DNA from: an uncultured Granulosicoccaceae bacterium
GTDB lineage: Bacteria > Pseudomonadota > Gammaproteobacteria > CALCKW01
Assembly: GCA_937965695.1 (NCBI GenBank)
Contig: CALCKW010000037.1
Location: 1-34,454 of the forward strand
Reading direction: 5' to 3'
DNA length: 34,454 bases
Made by a program: the position numbers and the translations under genes. The notes under the pieces were generated by a model. The model saw only the letters and a list, made by a program, of their open reading frames with translations. It did not search any database and was not told the DNA's origin. This document shows positions 1-8,411 of the stretch, piece after piece (positions within the stretch are counted from its first letter, which is position 1; every line of letters begins with the position of its first letter).

Positions 1-128
1 CCTTGTTCGTCACTGTTGTCCTACTAAGCACTTGGCTTACCGGGCCTGCTTCTAACAGTTGACACACGCGTAAGACATAGTTGTTAAGCCGCAGTGACTC
101 AACCCACAATTATCTGGCTAACTAGTGC

Positions 129-1061
129 TTACTTTTTGCCACCCCGCAACTGAGTGGGCGCCTGGCCATAACGCAACCGAAATGCCCTAGAGAAACTGCC
201 GCTGCTGTTGTACCCACAGCGCTGTGCAATATCAGCCACTGGCCAGTCTGTCTCCAGCAGTAATTGTCGCCCTCGACCCATGCGGAACTGCAAATAACAC
301 AACTGTGGCGAGATACCCAGCTCTCGCACAAAGCGAGCGTGCAAACTGCGAACTGGCCTCTCGACTACGGCGGCTAGCTGCTCTACGGATAATGGGTCTT
401 GCAGGTGCTCGTTCATGGTGCGCATCGCCAGCGCAACAAGGTCATCGCGGGTGTCGACTGGCCGTAGCGGGTTTGCCTCATCGCCTACCGCATCACTGAG
501 CGGATAGTCGAACAACCTTGCGACAGCTTCCGCAAGAGCGCGGTCGTGCCAACGGGCAATCAGCGCCAATACCATCTCCAGAGCTGGCGCTGCTCCACGC
601 GCGGTGGCGCGGTCTCCGTCTATGACCCAACGCGCCACACTGAGATCCACTTCCGCATACTTTGGCGATAGGCTCTCGACGTCTTCTGCATGGAAGGCTG
701 CTCTGCGCCCTTTCAACAAACCCGCCTCGGCCAATACAACAACCCCACCATCTGCAGCGCCAATCAGTGGCCTATGCATCGCCGCAACGGCCAACTGCCT
801 GCGCAGGGCCGGCGTACACAACGCGGCGCCACCATAACTGGAGGCCAGCAACAGAGGGATATCCAATTTGGGTTCAAAACGACCATCCGTGGCTAACACC
901 ACCCCGCTAGTCGTGGTGACAGATTCACCGTCTAGAGAACTCAAACGCCAGTCGAATAGATGTTCTCCCAGTATGCGGTTGGCGGCACGCAATGGCTCTA
1001 TAAGATTGCTTGCCAAAATCAGCGTAGTCTGTGGAAGCAGTAGAATTTCAACCGTGTGCAC
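129..1061 (-). CDS. GlxA-family transcriptional regulator (DJ-1/PfpI domain + AraC helix-turn-helix)
   Basis: A 310-residue regulator. The N-terminal half (about 1-190) has the DJ-1/PfpI-like fold typical of GlxA regulators, starting with a hydrophobic strand (VEILLLP) and containing the AADGGVVVLAEAGLL helix region. The C-terminal 100 residues form an AraC-type DNA-binding domain, with the signature region around VADIAQRCGYNSSGSFSRAF. The amidase-like domain here senses a ligand rather than acting as a peptidase. The start is GTG, preceded by AGGG at a suitable distance. It is divergent from an amino-acid ABC transporter 149 bp away. Regulators of this family often control uptake or breakdown of amino acids and quaternary amines (GbdR, CdhR, ArgR of Pseudomonas), so control of the neighbouring transporter is a reasonable inference. 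The ligand is not known. Confidence 0.88.
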   Translation of the reverse strand: MHTVEILLLPQTTLILASNLIEPLRAANRILGEHLFDWRLSSLDGESVTTTSGVVLATDGRFEPKLDIPLLLASSYGGAALCTPALRRQLAVAAMHRPLIGAADGGVVVLAEAGLLKGRRAAFHAEDVESLSPKYAEVDLSVARWVIDGDRATARGAAPALEMVLALIARWHDRALAEAVARLFDYPLSDAVGDEANPLRPVDTRDDLVALAMRTMNEHLQDPLSVEQLAAVVERPVRSLHARFVRELGISPQLCYLQFRMGRGRQLLLETDWPVADIAQRCGYNSSGSFSRAFRLRYGQAPTQLRGGKK

Positions 1062-1210
1062 TGGATGGCCCTAATAAAAATAGCCTGCCGATTTTGCCAC
1101 AAAGTCGTACCGATGAGGCACATTAGTTAACGGTCCGGCGCTGCTCTTGCATCGGGCGCCGCTGCAAGGATAAGCTTGTACTGTAATTTTACCGTTAAGG
1201 CCCCACCCCT
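1062..1210. promoter_or_regulatory. Divergent intergenic region between the GlxA regulator and the amino-acid transporter
   Basis: This 149-bp gap separates two divergent genes and must hold both promoters. It includes an inverted GC-rich motif around 1137-1163 (GGCGCTGC / GCGCCGCTGC segments). No clear -35/-10 pair stood out by eye. Confidence 0.4.
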
Positions 1211-1996
1211 ATGAAACAGTTACTTGTGCTTGCCTCTTTGCTGCTTGGTACGGTCGCAGTTGCCGCCGATGCACTGCCCGATTTGCAGGGCCGCGAAATC
1301 GTCGTCGTCACCGAGAATGCCTATCCGCCATTGCAGTTTGTTGACCCAAAAAGCGGAGACGCCATCGGCTGGGAATACGACGCCATGGTTGAAGTAGCCA
1401 GCCGCGTTAACGCCAAAATCACCTACGAAAACATCAGCTGGGACGCGATGATCGCCGCCGTTGCCGAAGGTCAGTTTGACATGGGCATGACCGGCATCAC
1501 CATTCGAGACGATCGCAAAGAAGTAGTAGATTTTTCAGACGCCTATATGCGCTCAGAAATGGTCATGCTGGTGCGTGGTGACGAGCAGCGTTTTACAGAT
1601 GCCAAGAGCTTTGCTGCCGACGACGATCTGTTGATTGCAGCTCAGGCGGGCACCACACCCTTTTATGTTGGTGTTTACGATGTATTGGACGGCAACGAAG
1701 CCAACCCTCGCATCAAGCTTTTTGAAACCTTTGGTGCAGGCGTGCAAGCGCTGCGCAACAACGATGTGGACTTAGTCTTAACCGATGGCACTGCCGGCGC
1801 AGGCTACGTCGCCGCCAGCGAAGGCTCGTTAAAGATCGTTGGCGAGACACTAGGTACAGAAGACTTCGGATTTATCTTCCCCAAGGGCTCTGACCTCGTC
1901 GCACCGATGAACGCTGCTATAGCATCTATGCGCGCAGACGGCACCATAGACGCCTTGAATAAAAAGTGGTTTCTCGACTTCAAGATGGGTGAGTAA
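1211..1996 (+). CDS. Periplasmic polar amino-acid-binding protein of an ABC transporter (SBP family 3)
   Basis: A 261-residue exported binding protein. It has a signal peptide of about 19 residues (K, then [15 protein letters not shown], then ADA). The mature part shows the family-3 pattern: [15 protein letters not shown] near the start, [34 protein letters not shown], and a C-terminal IDALNKKWF. These residues line the ligand cleft for the alpha-amino and carboxylate groups in HisJ/GlnH-type proteins. Length is usual for the family. It is followed 15 bp later by its permease, so the two form an operon. The substrate (a polar amino acid or related compound) cannot be told from sequence. Confidence 0.92.
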   Translation: MKQLLVLASLLLGTVAVAADALPDLQGREIVVVTENAYPPLQFVDPKSGDAIGWEYDAMVEVASRVNAKITYENISWDAMIAAVAEGQFDMGMTGITIRDDRKEVVDFSDAYMRSEMVMLVRGDEQRFTDAKSFAADDDLLIAAQAGTTPFYVGVYDVLDGNEANPRIKLFETFGAGVQALRNNDVDLVLTDGTAGAGYVAASEGSLKIVGETLGTEDFGFIFPKGSDLVAPMNAAIASMRADGTIDALNKKWFLDFKMGE

Positions 1997-2011
1997 GCAC
2001 ACCTGATCCCG

Positions 2012-2809
2012 ATGTCCAGCCAATCCAACGAGCGGGATTTCCCGTGGTGGCTGTTGGTACTAGGGCTGTTAGGCGCATGGACGGCCTACAGCTTCTCCTC
2101 CAGCCCACTTTACCTGCAACTTTTTGACACCCTAAGCAAAGGCTTGTTGATCACCGCTTACGTCAGCCTGATAGGTTTTGCCTTTGCATCCCTGATCGGT
2201 CTTGGCCTGGCCTTGGCATCCTTGTCCAGCTCTTTACTCATGCGCCAAATAGCCCGGTTCACTATCGAAGTGATACGCGGCTTGCCCATGATGGTACTGC
2301 TGCTCTATGTAGCGTTTGTGTTGGCACCCGCGTTGGTATTGGCATGGAATGCACTCGCTGAGCCCTTGGGATTGAGCACCGTGAGAAGCCGCGGTTTCTC
2401 AATGTTATGGCGCGCCGTACTTGCCTTGTGTATTGGCTATTCGGCTTTTATCGCCGAAGTGTTTAGAGCCGGTTTGCAGTCTGTCGATAAAGGCCAGATT
2501 GAAGCCGCCCAGTCACTGGGGCTCAACCGTTGGCAGCGTTTTCGTCATATCATTTTTCCGCAAGCCATACGCACCATCCTGCCCCCACTCGGCAACGATT
2601 TCGTCGCCATGATCAAAGACAGCTCACTGGTTTCAGTTTTAGGAGTAGCGGATATCACGCAGCTGGGCAAAATTACCGCTGCGGGTAATTTTAGATACTT
2701 CGAAACCTACAACATGGTGGCGATATTGTATTTAAGCATGACAGTCGTGCTGTCTATTCTACTGAAGCGACTGGAAAACCGCATGCGCGGTGCTATCAAA
2801 ACGCATTGA
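2012..2809 (+). CDS. Amino-acid ABC transporter permease (His/Glu/Gln/Arg/opine type)
   Basis: A 265-residue inner-membrane permease with about five to six hydrophobic segments. The coupling motif near the C-terminus reads EAAQSLGLNRWQRFRHIIFPQA, and is followed by the family pattern LPPLGNDFVAMIKDSSLVSVLG. The segment EVIRGLPMMVLLLYVAF is also diagnostic of this permease family. It lies directly after the binding-protein gene. No ATP-binding subunit follows: the next gene is on the other strand. The transporter must borrow an ATPase encoded elsewhere, or be homodimeric in the permease with a distant ATPase. Confidence 0.93.
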   Translation: MSSQSNERDFPWWLLVLGLLGAWTAYSFSSSPLYLQLFDTLSKGLLITAYVSLIGFAFASLIGLGLALASLSSSLLMRQIARFTIEVIRGLPMMVLLLYVAFVLAPALVLAWNALAEPLGLSTVRSRGFSMLWRAVLALCIGYSAFIAEVFRAGLQSVDKGQIEAAQSLGLNRWQRFRHIIFPQAIRTILPPLGNDFVAMIKDSSLVSVLGVADITQLGKITAAGNFRYFETYNMVAILYLSMTVVLSILLKRLENRMRGAIKTH

Positions 2810-2836
2810 GTCGCTAAGCTTTTGATAATAAGCTGA

Positions 2837-3115
2837 CTACTGGTTTTCTTTCCAATAGTTTGAGAGCACCGACTTTTCGTGACCGGCATACACTTTACTG
2901 ACAGTGTAAGTGCCAGTCGTCAGAGTACTCTCATTTCTGAAATGCACTATTTTAATTTTGGCGATCGCGTTTCTATTCGGATCAATGAGATCGATAGGCG
3001 TATCGAGGGGGAAAACCCGATTCCCTGATTTTTCAAATGGAAATTCTCTACCAGCTTGCAAATCGGCTGCAGGCTCGCATTGCAAAACCCAGTTGAACTT
3101 AACGGTAAATCCCAT
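2837..3115 (-). CDS. Small conserved hypothetical protein
   Basis: A 92-residue soluble protein without signal peptide or membrane helix. The start ATG at 3115 is preceded by AGGAC at about 6 nt, which supports translation. The central segment FPFEKSGNRVFPLDTPIDLID followed by AIAKIKIVHF looks like a small beta-rich domain. It has a faint resemblance to DUF2584-type proteins of Firmicutes, which I cannot confirm. It is convergent with the amino-acid permease, 27 bp apart. A partial palindromic repeat lies just upstream. Confidence 0.6.
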   Translation of the reverse strand: MGFTVKFNWVLQCEPAADLQAGREFPFEKSGNRVFPLDTPIDLIDPNRNAIAKIKIVHFRNESTLTTGTYTVSKVYAGHEKSVLSNYWKENQ

Positions 3116-3128
3116 AGATAGTCCTGTT

Positions 3129-3184
3129 ATGTTGCCAAAATATTTAGCGCGTCAACAGCGCAAGCATGACTTGATCTGCTTTTA
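3129..3184. repeat. Partial copy (3' arm only) of the 162-bp palindromic element
   Basis: About 55 bp that match the right arm of the full copy at 3641-3802: the stretch GCGCGTCAACAGCGCAAGC followed by ATGACTTGAT corresponds to GCGCGTCGACGGCGCGAGC followed by ATGACTTGAT. The left arm is missing. The copy ends exactly at the stop codon of the minus-strand GFA gene. Confidence 0.7.
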
Positions 3185-3598
3185 GCCACCTTCTAGCGGC
3201 CACTCATCAAACTGGCTGATTCCCTCTGGCATGACTTCCCAGTGTGCTTTTGAGCCAACAAAAATGTGTTGAAGTGTTCCTATATCTGGCTCACCGTTGA
3301 CGCACCCTAAGGTAAGCTGCAGCACGCGATCTTTGTACACCGTGCAAAGTGTTGAACCACAAATTTTGCAAAACTGCACTCCATACCCGTGCGAACCTAC
3401 ATAAGTAGTCAGGTGCTCGGAGCCTGTGCGCCACTCAAACTCCTGGTGCTCAACAAATGCGGCGGCAGATGCCTGCGCATTAAATGCCTTTCGGCAATCA
3501 GAACAATGACAGGATTTTGCGTTTCGCAATAACCCGTTTACTTGATACGTCACCGACCCGCAAAAACACCCGCCTGTGATTGGCACTAAACTCTCCAT
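3182..3598 (-). CDS. GFA-family (glutathione-dependent formaldehyde-activating-like) zinc-binding protein
   Basis: A 138-residue cytosolic protein with the cysteine pattern of the GFA/CENP-V fold: C11-x-C13 in GGCFCGSVTYQV, C30-x-C32-x2-C35 in SCHCSDCRKAF, and a later C-x2-C in FCKICGSTLC. These bind structural and exchangeable zinc ions. The founding member, Gfa of Paracoccus, joins glutathione and formaldehyde. Most members, including this one by length, have no proven substrate. It stands alone, divergent from the pseudouridine synthase at 3837, and a palindromic repeat lies at each end of it. Confidence 0.9.
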   Translation of the reverse strand: MESLVPITGGCFCGSVTYQVNGLLRNAKSCHCSDCRKAFNAQASAAAFVEHQEFEWRTGSEHLTTYVGSHGYGVQFCKICGSTLCTVYKDRVLQLTLGCVNGEPDIGTLQHIFVGSKAHWEVMPEGISQFDEWPLEGG

Positions 3599-3640
3599 GA
3601 CTTATTCCGTACCCCTTTATCGTCAAACGTGCGTTACCTT

Positions 3641-3802
3641 GGGAGCCTCTGATAAAGTCCGGTCAGTGACGTCGACGTGAAAAAATTGGACCCAGCAAGG
3701 CGCAAATCGACGGCAATAGTGGTGTTATTGGCTAGATTTGCAACGCGGCTGGGCCGAATTTGGCGCGTCGACGGCGCGAGCATGACTTGATTTGAGGTTC
3801 CC
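3641..3802. repeat. 162-bp imperfect palindromic element, copy 1 (MITE-like)
   Basis: Starts GGGAGCCTC and ends GAGGTTCCC, so its ends are inverted repeats. The complementarity continues through both arms: CGTCGACG on the left pairs with CGTCGACG on the right, and CCCAGC pairs with GCTGGG. The whole sequence can fold as one long hairpin with arms of about 75 bp. A copy of the same length lies at 10810-10971, a degenerate one at 8699-8858, and a partial one at 3129-3184. It has no coding capacity. This copy sits between the divergent GFA and pseudouridine-synthase genes. Confidence 0.85.
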
Positions 3803-3836
3803 GAGCACATGCTAGACTACATAATTTGGACGACCA

Positions 3837-4727
3837 ATGGTAACCGCTGAACGTCCTTCTAAGTTGAGTTTACCGCAGAGCAACCCCGGCGTCGCCACGG
3901 TGCTGGAATACCTGATTCTCAAGTTCCCCACTATCGGAGCAGGCGTTTGGCGACAGCGATTCATCGCCGGTAAAGTGCATTGTCACGACGGGACACTGTT
4001 AACCGTACAATCGCCTTTCCAGCCGCAGCAAAGAGTTTATTACTACCGAGAAGTTGAAAACGAGCCGGTAATTCCGTTTAAGGAATCAGTTCTATTTCAG
4101 GACGAACATATTCTTGTGGCTTATAAACCGCATTTTCTACCCGTCACACCCGGTGGAAACTACGTGAATGAATGCCTGCAAGTTCGATTACGAGTAAGCA
4201 CTGGACTGGAAGCGTTACAGTCTCTGCACCGTTTAGACAGAGTCACTGCGGGATTAGTGATGTTCTCAGTGAATCCCGACACACGACACCAATACCACCG
4301 TCTGTTTGAAACCCAGAAAATTTCAAAGACCTATCAAGCTATTTCGGCCATTGAGAAAGGTGAAGAACTTTCAGGCCTTGAATGGGAAGTCAGAAATCGT
4401 CTAGTTCAATCGGAACCGCGTTTTCGAATGGGTATTACTGCGGGTGAGCCAAACAGTCACTCCCTGATACGGTGCTTACAACAAACACCAACGAGAGCAC
4501 TCTTTGAATTAAACCCTGTCACGGGGAAAACACATCAACTTCGTGTTCACATGCAAGCCTTGGGTTGGCCCATTCTGAACGACAAGTATTATCCCAGCTT
4601 GCAGCCAGAATCGGCAGACAACTGGGATATACCTTTGCAATTGTTAGCGAAGAAGATTCAATTCAAAGACCCTATAACACAGCAAAACCGATGTTTTAGC
4701 CATGAAAGAGAACTTGCGTTAAATTAG
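3837..4727 (+). CDS. RluA-family pseudouridine synthase
   Basis: A 296-residue enzyme expected to isomerise specific uridines of rRNA or tRNA to pseudouridine. The catalytic motif HRLDR lies at residues 131-135, with Asp134 as nucleophile, preceded by the first strand motif (VAYKPHFLPVTPGG). Later come the family blocks KISKTYQAI and TGKTHQLRVHM. The N-terminal 75 residues are not a plain S4 domain. This is typical of the RluA-like branch with a divergent N-terminus, often annotated only as pseudouridine synthase. It is transcribed alone, downstream of palindromic repeat copy 1. Confidence 0.93.
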   Translation: MVTAERPSKLSLPQSNPGVATVLEYLILKFPTIGAGVWRQRFIAGKVHCHDGTLLTVQSPFQPQQRVYYYREVENEPVIPFKESVLFQDEHILVAYKPHFLPVTPGGNYVNECLQVRLRVSTGLEALQSLHRLDRVTAGLVMFSVNPDTRHQYHRLFETQKISKTYQAISAIEKGEELSGLEWEVRNRLVQSEPRFRMGITAGEPNSHSLIRCLQQTPTRALFELNPVTGKTHQLRVHMQALGWPILNDKYYPSLQPESADNWDIPLQLLAKKIQFKDPITQQNRCFSHERELALN

Positions 4728-4830
4728 ATTCAGAGGGACAAATCACATAGCCTTTGCATGCTTTAGGGTGGCTTGCCATCCCTGAGAAATTTCCGCCACG
4801 ACACGTTTGCTGCAGCTTCATTTTTTGGGA

Positions 4831-5199
4831 TCAAACACTGATCGCGTTGGTAAAAACCAAGCGGTTGCCAAACGGGTCAGCAATTGCCATGTCTCGACTT
4901 CCCCAAGGCATTTCCTGAACTCCAGGCCGTGCATTTTGATAAATTTTATCATTGAGTTCTTGACTAAATGCATCAATGTTATCTGTTTCTATTCTCATCG
5001 CCGCACCGGGACAGCAATCACCGTGGTGCTCAGATAAATGCAAGACACAATCGCCTTTAGAAATCTGCATATACAGAGGCAGCCCGTCATCAAAACGATG
5101 CTCCCAATCGACACTGAAGCCAAGAAAATCTAAATAAAACTCTCTTGTTTTGACTTCATCAAAAACACGTAGAATCGGTGTTACCTTGCACAAATGCAT
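4831..5199 (-). CDS. Glyoxalase/bleomycin-resistance (VOC superfamily) protein
   Basis: A 122-residue VOC-fold protein: CKVTPILRVFDEVKTREFYLDFLGF at the start, the LHLSEHHGD strand near residue 55, and MAIADPFGNRLVF at the C-terminus. The length and the SEHHGD pattern match the bleomycin-resistance-like subgroup, which commonly dimerises. The start is supported by AAGGA 6 nt before the ATG. It is last in a minus-strand run of four genes, 57 bp after the tautomerase gene, so it probably belongs to that catabolic operon. It is too short to be a two-domain extradiol dioxygenase. Its role may be binding, isomerisation or resistance, and cannot be chosen from sequence. Confidence 0.85.
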   Translation of the reverse strand: MHLCKVTPILRVFDEVKTREFYLDFLGFSVDWEHRFDDGLPLYMQISKGDCVLHLSEHHGDCCPGAAMRIETDNIDAFSQELNDKIYQNARPGVQEMPWGSRDMAIADPFGNRLVFTNAISV

Positions 5200-5256
5200 A
5201 TTAGTCCTTCATCGACAAGCCATGTACGTAAGTGCCTCATTTCTCGCACAAACTGC

Positions 5257-5598
5257 CTACTTCAATGTTTTTTTGTAACATCGTGCATTCATGTCGACAA
5301 TATCAATACTGATGCTCTGTACTTTCTCGAAGGCTTGCACAAACGCATCTCTTAATGATGTCGATATCTGAGTTTTCATTTCATCCGTGCGCCCTTCCAA
5401 AATTCGTACAGTGATGTGAATAAAACTGCTTCGACCATCAAGGGCCAAAAAATGCGTAAACGGAAGCACGCGCACCTTTACATTTTTTGCTTCCATAAAA
5501 TTATAATCTTGCACGCAGTTGGCCACAGTCTGCATCGCCTTTTGCAACTCCGCTTCCGATCCCAATGCGTTCCCGTGTTCTATGATGAAATGTGGCAT
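5257..5598 (-). CDS. 5-carboxymethyl-2-hydroxymuconate delta-isomerase-like tautomerase
   Basis: A 113-residue member of the CHMI/tautomerase superfamily. It begins MPHFIIEHGNAL; removal of Met exposes the catalytic N-terminal proline. The middle (KVRVLPFTHFLALDGRSSFIHITVRILEGR) and the C-terminal half match the single-domain CHMI fold. In homoprotocatechuate breakdown CHMI converts 5-carboxymethyl-2-hydroxymuconate to its 2-oxo isomer. Here no other homoprotocatechuate gene is present, so it may act on an analogous ring-cleavage product. Its ATG is 1 nt after the stop of the glutamine-synthetase-like gene, which implies translational coupling. Confidence 0.87.
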   Translation of the reverse strand: MPHFIIEHGNALGSEAELQKAMQTVANCVQDYNFMEAKNVKVRVLPFTHFLALDGRSSFIHITVRILEGRTDEMKTQISTSLRDAFVQAFEKVQSISIDIVDMNARCYKKTLK

Positions 5599-5599
5599 A

Positions 5600-7105
5600 T
5601 CAATATAAGCCGAAGTATTCAGCTTGCTCCCATTGTGACACCGTCTGGTGATAGCGATCCCATTCCGCCTGCTTTATGTTGACCAGGTAATCGACGAATT
5701 GATTGCCCAGTTCTTGGCGATAAAAATCAGATGCATTAAAAGCATGAATGGCGTGGTACAAACTCTTCGGCAGTTTTTTTGCGTCATTGTCGTAAGGTGT
5801 TTCGACAGCTGCGGGCAGCTCTAGTCCGGACTGCACTCCGTGTAAGCCAGACAATATCTGACTCGTAAAAAAGTAGTAAGGATTCGCCGTGGTTTCCGCA
5901 ACGCGGTTTTCCACCCGCGACGCCGCATCTCCGGGTGACATCAGCGCTCTGACCATTGCACCGCGATTATCGCGTCCCCATTGCACGCTATCGGGTGCTA
6001 GTTGATGGGGTTGGTAACGTTTGTAGCCGTTGACTGTGGGCGTTGTCAGAAGACAACTCTCCTCCGCGTGAGTAAGCAATCCAGCAATCCATCCGGCGGC
6101 GATATCGCTGATGGCTCCCGTAGCATCAGGGACCATTAGATTTGTTCCGGTCTTACGGCTAGTCACTGACTGATGCAAGTGCCATCCACTTGCACAGGTG
6201 TTTTCAACATTTGGCTTGCACATAAAGGTCGCGTGCAAACCCTGCTGCGCGCAAACTTCTTTGACCATCGTTCGGAACATCATCATATTGTCCGCATGCG
6301 TCAAAGGATCCGCTGGGTCAAACGTGAATTCGAACTGGCTCGGCCCCATCTCAACTTCCATGGATCGGATGGGTAAGTCCAGCGCCTGACAATGCCGTCG
6401 CAGATCATCCATCACTGGTTCAAGTGCAGCGTAATGCGTTTCGGTCAGAAATTGATAACCCGGTGATAAGTTTTGTGTCTTGGCGGGCTGACCAGGCATT
6501 GAGCAGTCGGCATGTGCAAGCATGGGGTCCTCTAGCTGGAAGACGTGAAACTCTACTTCCAGACCAACCATCAGCGCCATGTTTTGATCGGCCAGTTTGG
6601 CAATGGCTGTTTTCAATAGGTCACGCGGCGAGTAAGGGATCAGTTCTCCAGACTTATAGCGAGGGTCACAAAATATCCATGCAGAATGTGGAGACCACGG
6701 CAGAACCCTAAAGGTGCTTGGATCAGGTACAAGCAATAAGTCTCCAGCGCCAGCCATGCCTGCAATACCTGGTTCCTCTGACCAAATCGGAAAAACCGTC
6801 TTGTGCGCCGTGTCCTTCAACATCAGCGTAGACGGTGCGCCCAAGCCCTCCAAAAACAGAGACTCAAGCGCACTGACCACGATTGTCTTACCACGTAAAA
6901 CGCCATGTTGATCGGCGAATAACACACGCACCGTCTCGATCTCACGGGTGACAAGCTGTTGCAGGAGCTCAGCGGCCTTATCCAAAGCTTCTGCATCCAA
7001 CAAGCCTTTTTGCGCGAGTGTACCTACGGCAATCCTGTTTCGATGATTAATCACAACTCGTATCCCCCTACTTCGCACAACATTGTCGGTCTCAAACGTT
7101 GGCAT
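5600..7105 (-). CDS. Glutamine-synthetase-family ligase (probable gamma-glutamylation of an amine)
   Basis: A protein of about 501 residues of the GS superfamily. Visible blocks are the N-terminal beta-grasp region (ETVRVLFADQHGVLRGKTI), the metal-binding GLEVEFHVF and MEVEMGPSQFEFTF, a histidine block in SGWHLHQSV, and the substrate block RVENRVAETTANPYYFF. It lacks a close match to assimilatory GlnA and resembles the type III or gamma-glutamylamide synthetases. In aniline and isopropylamine degradation such enzymes glutamylate the amine before oxidation. ATG at 7105 overlaps the Rieske gene by 14 nt. The frame stays open to 7141, with an alternative ATG at 7114. It is sandwiched between a ring-hydroxylating oxygenase and a tautomerase, so a catabolic role is more likely than nitrogen assimilation (inference). 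Confidence 0.88.
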   Translation of the reverse strand: MPTFETDNVVRSRGIRVVINHRNRIAVGTLAQKGLLDAEALDKAAELLQQLVTREIETVRVLFADQHGVLRGKTIVVSALESLFLEGLGAPSTLMLKDTAHKTVFPIWSEEPGIAGMAGAGDLLLVPDPSTFRVLPWSPHSAWIFCDPRYKSGELIPYSPRDLLKTAIAKLADQNMALMVGLEVEFHVFQLEDPMLAHADCSMPGQPAKTQNLSPGYQFLTETHYAALEPVMDDLRRHCQALDLPIRSMEVEMGPSQFEFTFDPADPLTHADNMMMFRTMVKEVCAQQGLHATFMCKPNVENTCASGWHLHQSVTSRKTGTNLMVPDATGAISDIAAGWIAGLLTHAEESCLLTTPTVNGYKRYQPHQLAPDSVQWGRDNRGAMVRALMSPGDAASRVENRVAETTANPYYFFTSQILSGLHGVQSGLELPAAVETPYDNDAKKLPKSLYHAIHAFNASDFYRQELGNQFVDYLVNIKQAEWDRYHQTVSQWEQAEYFGLY

Positions 7106-8411
7106 CCCAGTCATGACAACCCGAACGTCGCTCCCGATCACTCACTTCGAAGGCTTCATGCCAAGCAGATTTATTACCGATAGTGTCATTGGATATTGGT
7201 CCATAAACCGATTTAGGGTCTACTCCGTTGAGCATGGGGAGATCATCCGTATTTTCAGCTTTTAAACTGGCAATGGCCGCACGCAACATCTTGCGGTATT
7301 TGATAATAGCCACATCGGTTTTCCCCAGATGTTCTTTGGTTCGATCTGTGATTCGACCAGGACTTTCTACAGCCCACTGGTCATGCACATTTATATCGAG
7401 GCCCATGCCTGTGTAAGTCTCGTTCTTTTGTTCTTTGGGATTAAAACCGTAGTTGTTGCTCTTGTTTTTAAGAGGAGCATAATCGGGCAATCGGTGTTCT
7501 TTGAGACGTTGATCTCGCATCAGTTTTTTATCGACAGGTTTATCAAAACTGGTAAACATCGAATACCAATAGCAGGTGTGGTCGTCAACGGGAACATGCC
7601 ACTGCGTGATGATCATCTCCCGACTCATGGGGATGGAAATCGCACAGGGGAAAATCTGATTCGTTATCCGCACATGCGTCTGCTCGTCGTCCAGATGGCG
7701 CAGTGCGATGATCCGCATGCCATATTCCATCTGCTCAACAGAAATTTCTGGGCGTGGGTTATCTCGCAAGAGTTTGGTCATGGGTATTTCAGTATTCGCC
7801 GCCTTATCACGAAACTGTTTGCCGTAGCTGTCTGCCGGGTCTTCGTCTTGTAAAAATCGATGCAAGAAAGACGCATGCGCTGGATCAATACCGACTTCCA
7901 TCGCCTGCAGCCAGTTGCATTCCCATAAACCTTTAAACGCAAACACATGCGTCTCCGGCGCTCTAAAACAATCGAAATTAGGAAATTCTGGAGGCTCGCC
8001 GGGCCCTAGATAAGCGAACACAATGCCATTTTTTTCGACGACGGGGTATGCCGTGTTTTTGATCCGCTCATGCATTGTGGAGCCCTCGGGCTCACCGGGT
8101 TGCTCAACGCATTGGCCATCACGATTAAAGTGCCAACCATGAAACGGACAGCGAAGACCGTTGTCTTCTAAACGCCCAAAACATAGATCAGCGCCGCGAT
8201 GCGGGCAAGCTCTGCCGATCAGGCCAAGCTTATTTTCACTGTCTCTAAACAGCACAAGATCCTCACCCAGCAGCTTGACGGGCACGACTGGACGATCGCC
8301 AACCAGCTCATCACTCAGCGCGGCAGGCTGCCAATAGCGGCGCATAACGCCTCCAGCTTCAGACCCTGGCCCTGTCAGAGTGAGCGTGTCATTTAGCGCT
8401 TGGCTAATCAT
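7092..8411 (-). CDS. Rieske non-heme iron ring-hydroxylating oxygenase, alpha subunit (phthalate dioxygenase-like)
   Basis: A 439-residue oxygenase. The Rieske [2Fe-2S] ligands are visible as C69-P-H71 (ACPHRGADL) and C88-x2-H91 (RCPFHGWHF). The mononuclear iron site follows as D176-PAH179-ASFLH184. Order and length fit the single-subunit oxygenases of the phthalate 4,5-dioxygenase/O-demethylase group, which need a separate flavin and ferredoxin reductase. None is in this operon. The start is fixed by AAGGAG about 7 nt before the ATG. It is the first gene of the operon Rieske, ligase, tautomerase, VOC. The substrate is unknown; the neighbouring ligase suggests an aromatic or alkyl amine derivative (inference). 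Confidence 0.93.
   Translation of the reverse strand: MISQALNDTLTLTGPGSEAGGVMRRYWQPAALSDELVGDRPVVPVKLLGEDLVLFRDSENKLGLIGRACPHRGADLCFGRLEDNGLRCPFHGWHFNRDGQCVEQPGEPEGSTMHERIKNTAYPVVEKNGIVFAYLGPGEPPEFPNFDCFRAPETHVFAFKGLWECNWLQAMEVGIDPAHASFLHRFLQDEDPADSYGKQFRDKAANTEIPMTKLLRDNPRPEISVEQMEYGMRIIALRHLDDEQTHVRITNQIFPCAISIPMSREMIITQWHVPVDDHTCYWYSMFTSFDKPVDKKLMRDQRLKEHRLPDYAPLKNKSNNYGFNPKEQKNETYTGMGLDINVHDQWAVESPGRITDRTKEHLGKTDVAIIKYRKMLRAAIASLKAENTDDLPMLNGVDPKSVYGPISNDTIGNKSAWHEAFEVSDRERRSGCHDWDANV

Noticed and set aside
4807..5037. 76-codon plus-strand open frame
   Set aside because: Antisense to the VOC gene and without a recognisable protein.
7329..7853. 174-codon plus-strand open frame
   Set aside because: It lies fully inside the Rieske oxygenase gene in the opposite strand, which has a clear family and start.
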